From AWTP1-18 sp036518635 (GTDB lineage Bacteria > Pseudomonadota > Gammaproteobacteria > Burkholderiales > Rhodocyclaceae), in contig DATDMT010000069.1 in the NCBI GenBank assembly GCA_036518635.1, forward strand, positions 1-10,322: DNA of 10,322 bases, written 5' to 3'. Shown here one piece after another: positions 1-5,177 of the stretch. The notes beneath the pieces were generated by a model. The model worked only from the letters and a program-made list of their open reading frames with translations, ran no database searches and was not told where the DNA came from. The translations under genes and the position numbers were made by a program. Each line of letters begins with the position of its first letter. Position 1 is the stretch's first letter.

Positions 1-1
1 C

Positions 2-1063
2 ATCTCCGCCTTCGACGCCGCCAGCGGCCGCCTGATCTGGCGCTGGTATTCGACCAAGGACGAAGGCTGGGAAGGCGAGTTCGTTACCCGCACTTCATCG
101 GGCGACCCGCTGGATCGCGACATCGCCGCCGAGCGCGCCAATGCAGAAAAATACCGCGACGCCTGGAAGCGCGGCGGCGGCTCGATCAGCTCCTCGCCGG
201 CCCTGGACCCGGAACGGGGCCTGATCTACTTCGGCACCGGCAACGCCGCCCCCTACGCCGATCTCTACCGCCCCGGCGACAACCTCTACACCTCTTCCCT
301 GGTGGCCCTCGACGTGCGCACGGGCCAGTTGCGCTGGTACCAGCAGATCACACCCCACGACATGTGGGGCTACGACGTGGCCGCCTCGCCGCTGCTGCTG
401 GATGTGCCGACGGACGGCGGCAAGCTGCCGGGCGTGGCAGTGGTCACCAAATCCGGCTGGATGTATTTCTTCAACCGCGCCAGCGGCGAGCTGATCCGCC
501 GCTCCGAGGGCTTCGTGCCGCAAACGAATCTGTTCAAGCGGGCCCGCGATGAGAAGGGCTTCCTCGCCGTGCCCGGCGAGGCCGGCGGCGCCAACTGGCC
601 GCCCATGGCCTACAGCGCCGAGACCGGCTGGGCCTACATCGGCGGCAGCCACTACCCCAGCCGCTTCGCGCTGGAGACCGACGCCCAGGGCAACAAGGTG
701 AACGTCCTCACCTTCGACAAGGGCGTGGACAGCTACGGCACCTTCAGCGCCATCGACCCGGCCAGCGGCCGCATCGCCTGGCAAACCAGGCTATCCAAGC
801 CCTTCAACGGCGGCGCCAGCGCCACCGCCGGCGGCCTGGTCTTCCTCGGCGAATCCGACGGCCACCTGACCGCCCGCGACACCCGCAACGGCCAATTGCT
901 ATGGAAATTCCAGACCGGCGCCGGGGTCAGCGCACCGCCGGTGGTTTATCAGGCGGAAGGCAAGGAGTACGTAGTGGTCGCCGCCGGGGGCAACAAGCTG
1001 TTCGACATACCGGGCGGCGATGCGGTGATTGGGTTTGGGTTGATAGACGAGGACCTTAAATAA
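2..1063 (+). CDS. PQQ-dependent dehydrogenase-like beta-propeller protein, C-terminal part (5' end outside window)
   Basis: The frame is open from the window edge to TAA at 1061-1063 and gives 353 visible residues, so the start codon and any signal peptide are outside the window. The sequence shows repeated propeller blades with tryptophan-docking motifs such as AFDAASGRLIW (visible residues 4-13), ALDVRTGQLRW (102-112) and a final blade near 280-300. It also has the family segments GGGSI-LDP (58-70), YFGTGN (76-81), RPGDNLYTSS (90-99) and TPHDMWGYD (117-125). Relatives are periplasmic quinoproteins that oxidise alcohols or sugars and pass electrons to a cytochrome or quinone. No C-terminal haem c domain (CxxCH) follows, so it is not a type II quinohaemoprotein. 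Compared from memory with methanol dehydrogenase MxaF, the calcium-ligand Asn261 is kept (N81). The position of catalytic Asp303 reads Gly123, the PQQ-stacking Trp243 reads Ser63, and Arg331 reads Lys150 as in membrane glucose dehydrogenase. The substrate cannot be told, and PQQ dependence is inferred from the fold. Confidence 0.85.
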   Translation: MSAFDAASGRLIWRWYSTKDEGWEGEFVTRTSSGDPLDRDIAAERANAEKYRDAWKRGGGSISSSPALDPERGLIYFGTGNAAPYADLYRPGDNLYTSSLVALDVRTGQLRWYQQITPHDMWGYDVAASPLLLDVPTDGGKLPGVAVVTKSGWMYFFNRASGELIRRSEGFVPQTNLFKRARDEKGFLAVPGEAGGANWPPMAYSAETGWAYIGGSHYPSRFALETDAQGNKVNVLTFDKGVDSYGTFSAIDPASGRIAWQTRLSKPFNGGASATAGGLVFLGESDGHLTARDTRNGQLLWKFQTGAGVSAPPVVYQAEGKEYVVVAAGGNKLFDIPGGDAVIGFGLIDEDLK

Positions 1064-1070
1064 GGGCGAC

Positions 1071-1082
1071 CGTAGGCCTACG
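1071..1082. repeat. 12-bp perfect palindrome just after the PQQ gene
   Basis: CGTAGGCCTACG is its own reverse complement and begins 7 bases after the stop codon of the dehydrogenase. It has no loop and no following T-run, so it is not a convincing intrinsic terminator. It could be a protein-binding site or chance. No role is assigned. Confidence 0.3.
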
Positions 1083-1111
1083 TAAAGTCTTCGGCGAACA
1101 TCCTAAATGGC

Positions 1112-1362
1112 TCATAGCGTCGAATGCTCGTCAGCGATGGAGCCGTGGACCTCGCCGAATCGATTGAGCACCTCGCACACCTTATTCCTCAACCGCTGCT
1201 TTTCGCTTTGTGCCGCTCCCTGACGCGCCACAAAGTCGGCCAACAGAGGGTCGACCGTGGCGGACAGATTCGTCGTAAAGCATCTGGCCTGTGTCACATT
1301 GGCCTCGCTCAGATTCAGATTGACAGGCCTCTTGACACCTCTTGCATCGCGTTGATTTTCAT
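1112..1362 (-). pseudogene. ccdA: CcdA-family antitoxin, probably frameshifted near its start; no CcdB partner
   Basis: The minus frame ending at TGA (1114-1112) is open up to the TGA at 1372-1370. It encodes an almost complete CcdA-type antitoxin: the ribbon-helix-helix start KRPVNLNLSEANVTQAR, then NLSATVDPLLADFVARQ, then the C-terminal toxin-binding tail FGEVHGSIADEHSTL. Such antitoxins are about 80 residues, bind their own promoter and neutralise the gyrase poison CcdB. This frame has no ATG. Its only usual start codon is a GTG at 1297-1295, which would remove much of the DNA-binding part. A well-placed ATG at 1362-1360, with GAGG 5 bases before it, lies 7 bases after the tetR stop. It is one base out of frame and reaches a stop after 15 codons, so a single-base indel between about 1360 and 1335 is the simplest explanation. 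Only about 50 bases separate this gene from the PQQ gene, and no ccdB is there. It may ride on the tetR transcript. The family call is by motif recognition. Confidence 0.7.
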
Positions 1363-1369
1363 GGGGGCC

Positions 1370-1951
1370 TCATGCGGGGGAATCGGTATGGGCGATCGAC
1401 GCCAATACCGATTGCAGCACTTCCTCGGAAAGTTCGGAGTCATCGACGGCGCGTGCCAGCACCAGCGCGCCGATCATGCTCGCGTAGGTCGCTAGCGCCC
1501 GCTCGCGCTTGGCACGCTTGGATTTGCCCGGCACCAGCTGCGTCAGCATGTCAAGCGCGGAACGTACTCCCCGGGTGAAGGCATTGCGTACCGGCGAACC
1601 ATGGCGCGCGGCTTCAGCACCCAGCGCGGCCAGCACGCATCCCTCACCGGGTCGATCACGGTGTGCCGGAGATAGATATGCGGACGCAATGGCCGACAAG
1701 GCATTCCCGCCGCCATGTGTGGCCACCTGATGCAAGGCGTCCAGCGAGCCGTCCAGCGCACGCGCGCAGGCCTGCGCCATCAAATCCTCCTTCGACGCGA
1801 AGTGACCATAGAAACCGCCGTGGGTCAGCCCGGCGGATTTCATTAAATCCGCCACCCCGATGCCGTCAAAGCCGCGCTCGCGGAACAGTCTCGCCGCCAC
1901 CTCGATGATGCGCTCCCGGTTTTGTGCAGCCTCAGCTCTACTGACCCTCAT
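1370..1951 (-). CDS. TetR-family transcriptional repressor
   Basis: This 193-residue protein has an N-terminal TetR helix-turn-helix (about 12-58: NRERIIEVAARLFRERGFDG, then GVADLMKSAGLTHGGFYGHF, ASKEDL) and a helical ligand-binding half typical of the family in length. The ATG at 1951 is preferred over an in-frame ATG at 1987. MRVSRAEAAQNRERI is the usual beginning of this subgroup, and the predicted minus promoter (-10 TATAAT at 1991-1986) would start transcription downstream of 1987. The gene diverges from the SDR/OYE/MDR operon, and an inverted repeat sits inside both promoters, so it most likely represses the operon and itself. Cys105 in GEGCVLAALGAEA aligns by eye with Cys106 of E. coli NemR (SGCLTVKLSAEV), the residue that senses electrophiles. 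NemR Lys175 would correspond to Arg167. An electrophile or quinone ligand is therefore plausible but unproven. The ccdA remnant follows closely and may be co-transcribed. Confidence 0.93.
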   Translation of the reverse strand: MRVSRAEAAQNRERIIEVAARLFRERGFDGIGVADLMKSAGLTHGGFYGHFASKEDLMAQACARALDGSLDALHQVATHGGGNALSAIASAYLSPAHRDRPGEGCVLAALGAEAARHGSPVRNAFTRGVRSALDMLTQLVPGKSKRAKRERALATYASMIGALVLARAVDDSELSEEVLQSVLASIAHTDSPA

Positions 1952-1980
1952 TTCTTCTACCCCGCTCAATCCACGCCATG

Positions 1981-2008
1981 TTGACATTATAGATTACGGA
2001 CGTAATAT
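1981..2008 (+). promoter_or_regulatory. Sigma-70-type promoter of the SDR-OYE-MDR operon
   Basis: A perfect -35 box TTGACA (1981-1986) is followed after 16 bases by TAATAT (2003-2008). An alternative -10 is TATATA at 2006-2011 with 19-base spacing. Transcription would begin near 2015, about 68 bases before the upstream ORF at 2083. The inverted repeat 1987-2012 fills the spacer and covers the -10, as expected for a repressor site. Confidence 0.65.
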
Positions 2009-2013
2009 ATAAA
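1986..2013 (-). promoter_or_regulatory. Sigma-70-type promoter of tetR (overlaps the divergent promoter)
   Basis: On the minus strand a perfect -10 TATAAT (1991-1986) lies 16 bases from a fair -35 TTTATA (2013-2008). The expected start site near 1979 gives a leader of about 28 bases to the ATG at 1951 and excludes the ATG at 1987. It overlaps the plus-strand promoter almost completely, so one bound repressor could shut both. Confidence 0.6.
1987..2012. promoter_or_regulatory. Candidate TetR operator, 26-bp inverted repeat
   Basis: The arms TTATAGATTACG and CGTAATATATAA are separated by GA. Eleven of 12 positions pair, and the core ATTACG-GA-CGTAAT (1993-2006) is perfect. Its position between the -35 and -10 of one promoter, and across those of the other, fits autogenous repression by the adjacent TetR protein. 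Binding is inferred from position and symmetry. Confidence 0.7.
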
Positions 2014-2017
2014 GAAA

Positions 2018-2030
2018 GATGACGGTCATC
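2018..2030. promoter_or_regulatory. Second inverted repeat downstream of the operon promoter
   Basis: GATGAC-G-GTCATC is a perfect 6+6 inverted repeat with a one-base centre, placed at about +3 to +15 of the expected operon transcript. Its sequence differs from the main operator, so it may be bound by another regulator, or be a weak second site or chance. Confidence 0.4.
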
Positions 2031-2082
2031 ATTTATGTAATCGACCGACCGACACCGATCCGACCTATTTTGGAGATTGAGC

Positions 2083-2157
2083 ATGAACAAGCACCATGAA
2101 CATAGCCTGGCGTTGATTGCCGGGACCTCCTCGCGTTACGGAAGGACCGCATCATGA
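2083..2157 (+). CDS. 24-codon upstream ORF, translationally coupled to the SDR gene
   Basis: ATG at 2083 follows a good Shine-Dalgarno GGAG (2072-2075, 7-base spacing). The ORF ends in TGA at 2155-2157, which overlaps the SDR start as ATGA. The peptide begins MNKHHEHSL and continues ALIAGTSSRYGRTAS. The second part resembles the start of a short-chain dehydrogenase, ALVTGASSGIGKATA, with the same spacing, so it may be the remnant of a second SDR gene cut off by deletion. Alternatively it is a leader peptide whose translation helps initiation of the next gene. Whether it is translated is not known. The start signals are real, and the function is inference. Confidence 0.45.
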   Translation: MNKHHEHSLALIAGTSSRYGRTAS

Positions 2158-2993
2158 CCAACAAAATCGCCCTCGTTACCGGCGCCTCGTCAGGCATCGG
2201 CAAAGCCACGGCGGAGCGGCTCGCGAAAGCCGGCTACACGGTCTACGGCACCAGCAGGCGGGGAAACCAGGTGGGCCGCCAAGCTTTCGCGATGTTGCCC
2301 CTCGATGTGACCAGCGATGAATCCGTCGCAGCAGCTATTGAGCAGGTGCTGCGCTCGCACGGCCGCATCGACCTGCTGGTGAACAACACCGGTTTCAGCG
2401 TCGCCCCGGCCGGCGCCGAAGAAAGTTCAATCGAGCAGGCCCGCGCGGTTTTCGAGACGAATTTCTTCGGGCTCGTTCGGATGACGCGTGCCGTCGTGCC
2501 TCACATGCGCGGCCAGGGTAGCGGTCGCATCATCAACATCGGCTCCGTGCTGGGCTTCCTGCCCGCACCGTACATGGCGCTTTACGCCGCTACCAAGCAC
2601 GCGGTCGCGGGCTATTCCGAGTCGCTTGACCATGAATTGCGTACGCGAGGTATCCGGGTGTTGGTCATCGAGCCCGCCTACACGAATACGCAGTTCGATG
2701 CCAACGCGCTGGAAGCCGACGCCAAGCTCGATGAGTATCACGAGACCCGGGTGAGCTTGGCCAGGATGATGAAACAACTTGTCGAGTCTGGAGACAAGCC
2801 GACCGTGGTGGCCGATGTCGTGCTGAAAGCAGCCAGCACGGCGCACCCGAAACTCCGATACACGGCAGGCAAGCTCGCCAGCCGCCTACGCCTGCTACGC
2901 AGATTTGCGCCTGCAGCCCTACTGGATGCCGGGATTCGAAAAGACATGCGCCTGGACACGCCAACGGTAAGGAGTGCCGAAAATGCTATTTGA
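2154..2993 (+). CDS. Short-chain dehydrogenase/reductase (classical SDR), NAD(P)-dependent
   Basis: This 279-residue protein has the full classical SDR set: cofactor loop TGASSGIG (9-16), Asp51 in LDVTS, NNTG (77-80, usually NNAG), Asn103, catalytic Ser131 and the pair Tyr144/Lys148 in YAATK. Arg35 and Arg36 after the second strand (TSRR) suggest NADP(H) preference. It would oxidise an alcohol or reduce a carbonyl in the cytoplasm; the substrate cannot be read from the sequence. The C-terminal extension beyond 210 (to 279) is long and basic (RLRLLRRF near 244-251). The start is set by GGAAGGA (2140-2146) 7 bases before ATG. It is the first full gene of the operon under the TetR-type operator, and its end overlaps the next gene by 11 bases. 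Confidence 0.95.
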   Translation: MTNKIALVTGASSGIGKATAERLAKAGYTVYGTSRRGNQVGRQAFAMLPLDVTSDESVAAAIEQVLRSHGRIDLLVNNTGFSVAPAGAEESSIEQARAVFETNFFGLVRMTRAVVPHMRGQGSGRIINIGSVLGFLPAPYMALYAATKHAVAGYSESLDHELRTRGIRVLVIEPAYTNTQFDANALEADAKLDEYHETRVSLARMMKQLVESGDKPTVVADVVLKAASTAHPKLRYTAGKLASRLRLLRRFAPAALLDAGIRKDMRLDTPTVRSAENAI

Positions 2994-4068
2994 CACCTTC
3001 TCTCTGCGTGCCATCACACTCAACAATCGTGCCGTGATGTCACCACTCACGCGCAGTCGGGCCGTCGACAACAACACGCCCAACGGCCTGATGGCAACCT
3101 ACTACGCGCAGCGCGCAACTGCCGGCCTCATCATCACCGAAGGAACCTCGCCGTCGCCGAATGGCTTGGGCTACGCACGGATACCGGGCCTCTTCAACGA
3201 CGCCCATGTCCAGGGCTGGAAACTCGTGACGGATGCAGTCCACGCCAAGGGCGGCAAGATCGTCGTGCAGCTAATGCATACCGGACGTGTTGCTCACGCG
3301 GCAAACCTGCCGGTTGGAGCCGAAGTGCTTGGGCCTTCTTTCGACACATGCCCAGGCGAGATGTGGACGGATACCCAGGGTAGCCAGCCACATACCCCAC
3401 CGCGCGCGATGACCGAAGCTGACATCAAGGTGGCAATCCACGAGTACGCTGCCGCCGCACGCCTTGCCATCGAAGCCGGCTTTGACGGAATCGAGTTGCA
3501 CGCCGCCAACGGTTACTTGCTCGAACAATTCCTCAACGCCAACACCAACCACCGAACCGATGGATATGGCGGCACGGGTGAAGGGCGCAACCGATTTGTG
3601 TTGGAGGTCGCTCGCGCTGCGGCGCAAGAGATCGGCGCTGAACGCGTTGGCATCCGCTTGTCGCCCCACGGCGTGTTCAACGGTACCGGCGCCTTCCCCG
3701 GTGTGGACGACCAGTACGTGGCACTGGTGAAGGAACTCTCCGCACTCGGTCTTATGTATCTTCACGTCCTGGACCATTCGGCCTTGGGCGCGCCGCCTGT
3801 CCCGGCGAAGCTGAAAGCTGATCTGCGGGCTGCATTCAGCGGGCCCTTCATACTCGCTGGCGGATTCGACGGTGCAAGTGCAGAACGGGCGCTGACCGAA
3901 GGTGACGCGGACCTGATTGCAATGGGCAGGGCTTTCCTCGCGAATCCTGACTTGGTCGACCGCCTACGCCAAAACGCCGCGCTGAATACCCCTGATCCAA
4001 GCACGTTCTATACGCCCGGAGCGAAGGGCTATACCGACTATCCGACGCTCGTCGGTCAACAGGAATGA
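2983..4068 (+). CDS. Old Yellow Enzyme family FMN-dependent alkene (ene) reductase, NemA-like
   Basis: The 361-residue product matches the NemA/OYE class along its length, from FDTFSLRAITLNNRAVMSPLT to the C-terminal GAKGYTDYPTL also seen in E. coli NemA. Such TIM-barrel enzymes carry FMN and use NADPH to reduce electrophilic C=C bonds, quinones, maleimides or nitro compounds. Visible FMN/active-site elements are Thr23 (SPLTRSRA), Gln96 and His99 (VQLMHTGR), the substrate-anchoring pair His173/Asn176 with Tyr178 (HAANGYLL), Arg225 (IRLSP) and the phosphate-binding AMGRAF (313-318). The His/Asn pair is the OYE1 form; E. coli NemA has His/His. ATG 2983 is preferred to the in-frame GTG at 2974 because TAAGGAG (2968-2974) lies 8 bases before the ATG and overlaps the GTG. 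It overlaps the SDR end, so translation is probably coupled. Confidence 0.95.
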   Translation: MLFDTFSLRAITLNNRAVMSPLTRSRAVDNNTPNGLMATYYAQRATAGLIITEGTSPSPNGLGYARIPGLFNDAHVQGWKLVTDAVHAKGGKIVVQLMHTGRVAHAANLPVGAEVLGPSFDTCPGEMWTDTQGSQPHTPPRAMTEADIKVAIHEYAAAARLAIEAGFDGIELHAANGYLLEQFLNANTNHRTDGYGGTGEGRNRFVLEVARAAAQEIGAERVGIRLSPHGVFNGTGAFPGVDDQYVALVKELSALGLMYLHVLDHSALGAPPVPAKLKADLRAAFSGPFILAGGFDGASAERALTEGDADLIAMGRAFLANPDLVDRLRQNAALNTPDPSTFYTPGAKGYTDYPTLVGQQE

Positions 4069-4072
4069 CGTG

Positions 4073-5077
4073 ATGAAAGCACTTATCTTGAAACGTTATG
4101 GTGGACCCGATCAGATCGCGTTCGCCGACATTCCTCGGCCTACGATCAAGCCGGATGAAATTCTCGTCCAGGTCCGCGCCGCCGGCCTAAATGCGATTGA
4201 CTGCATGATCCCGAAAGGAACGTTCAAGCCCATCCTCCGGTTTCAACTGCCGGTCACGATGGGCAGCGATTTGGCGGGTGTCGTGGTGGAGGTGGGAAGT
4301 CGCGTGACTCGCTTCAAGGCGGGCGATTCCGTTTTCGCCAGTGTTTTCGACCTGGGCACGGGAGCGCTCGCTGAATTTGCGGTCGTCCCCGAGAGCGCTG
4401 CAGCGATCAAACCAAAAAACCTCGACTTCGTGCAAGCCGCTTCGATCCCGATGGTCGGGCTCACGTCGTGGCAGGCACTCAAGGAGCGGGCACGCCTGAA
4501 GCCAGGCCAAAAGGTATTCATTCCCGCGGGGGCCGGAGGCATAGGCACGTTCGCGATTCAGCTTGCAAAACACCTCGGCGCCAAGGTGGGGACGACCACC
4601 AGTACCGGTAACGTGAATCTGGTTCAGAGCCTCGGCGCCGACGAGGTGGTTGATTACAAGAAGCAGGAATTCGAGGATGTGCTGCGGGACTATGATGCGG
4701 TGCTGGGTACTGTCAGGGGCGATGGAATCGAGAAATCCCTGCGGATTTTGAATCCCAAGAGCAGTGTCGTCTCGCTCATCGGTCCACCGGACGCGGCGTT
4801 CGCTCGCGCCAGAGGCATGAACGTCTTAATGACATTCGCGTTCTGGTTGATGAGCCGCAAGATCATCCGCCAAGCCAGAAAACGCGGTGTCGAGTATTCA
4901 TTCCTGTTCGTACATCCTGACGGTCGCCAACTCGCAGAGATCGGCGAGCTTCTCGACGCTGGGCGCATCCGTCCGGTGATCGACAAGGTATTCCCATTCG
5001 ATCAAGCGAAGGCGGCGCTTGCCTATCTCGAAACGGGGCGGGCCAAGGGGAAGGTCGTTGTACAAATAGGAATCTAA
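4073..5077 (+). CDS. Zinc-independent MDR-family NADPH:quinone oxidoreductase-like protein
   Basis: This 334-residue protein has a GroES-like N-terminal half (MKALILKRYGGPDQI to about 125) and a Rossmann cofactor half with AGAGGIGTFAIQLAKHLGA (152-170). The usual catalytic zinc motif GHE is replaced by MGSDLAG (63-69), and no structural-zinc cysteine cluster is present, which places it with the quinone oxidoreductases and enoyl reductases of the medium-chain family. It likely reduces quinones or other activated double bonds with NADPH in the cytoplasm. The ATG at 4073 is chosen over GTG 4070 because AGGAA (4061-4065) stands 7 bases before it. Only 4 bases separate it from the OYE stop, so it is the third enzyme of the same operon. 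An unusual hydrophobic stretch MNVLMTFAFWLM (249-260) lies in the second half. The exact substrate is unknown. Confidence 0.92.
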   Translation: MKALILKRYGGPDQIAFADIPRPTIKPDEILVQVRAAGLNAIDCMIPKGTFKPILRFQLPVTMGSDLAGVVVEVGSRVTRFKAGDSVFASVFDLGTGALAEFAVVPESAAAIKPKNLDFVQAASIPMVGLTSWQALKERARLKPGQKVFIPAGAGGIGTFAIQLAKHLGAKVGTTTSTGNVNLVQSLGADEVVDYKKQEFEDVLRDYDAVLGTVRGDGIEKSLRILNPKSSVVSLIGPPDAAFARARGMNVLMTFAFWLMSRKIIRQARKRGVEYSFLFVHPDGRQLAEIGELLDAGRIRPVIDKVFPFDQAKAALAYLETGRAKGKVVVQIGI

Positions 5078-5118
5078 GCCCGCCGCCACAATCCATCGAA
5101 GATAGTAGATCGCCCCAT

Positions 5119-5151
5119 AAAAAACGCCGCTGGCGTATCGCCAGCGGCGTT
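5119..5151 (-). terminator. Intrinsic terminator of clpB
   Basis: Read on the minus strand, AACGCCGCTGGCG and CGCCAGCGGCGTT form a 13-bp perfect stem (5151-5139 with 5135-5123) around a 3-base loop. The run of six T on that strand (5124-5119) overlaps the stem base. It lies 27 bases after the clpB stop. In the plus direction the hairpin lacks a T-run, so it should terminate the convergent MDR operon only weakly. Confidence 0.88.
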
Positions 5152-5177
5152 ATCCGACGGGTTTGCCGAATGCCGCC

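Noticed and set aside
95..784. 229-codon open frame on the minus strand opposite the PQQ gene
   Set aside because: Ala/Val/Gly/His-rich antisense shadow of a gene with clear family motifs; no ribosome site or domain.
1064..1111. Possible ccdB start just after ccdA
   Set aside because: The only nearby ATG frame (from about 1099 on minus) stops after 7 codons and has no CcdB motif.
1124..1495. 123-codon plus-strand frame over the ccdA remnant and the tetR end
   Set aside because: The minus strand over the same bases shows CcdA and TetR motifs; the plus frame has no recognisable domain.
1952..1987. N-terminal extension of TetR to the ATG at 1987
   Set aside because: That ATG lies at the predicted -10 box and operator, upstream of the expected transcription start, and the extra residues are not part of the family N-terminus.
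2083..2103. Resemblance of the upstream peptide start MNKHHEH to the first residues of E. coli NemR
   Set aside because: Only a few residues match, and what follows is SDR-like with no helix-turn-helix; likely chance.
5123..5151. The hairpin as terminator for the plus-strand MDR operon
   Set aside because: No T-run follows on the plus strand; the T-run is on the clpB side, so it is assigned to clpB.
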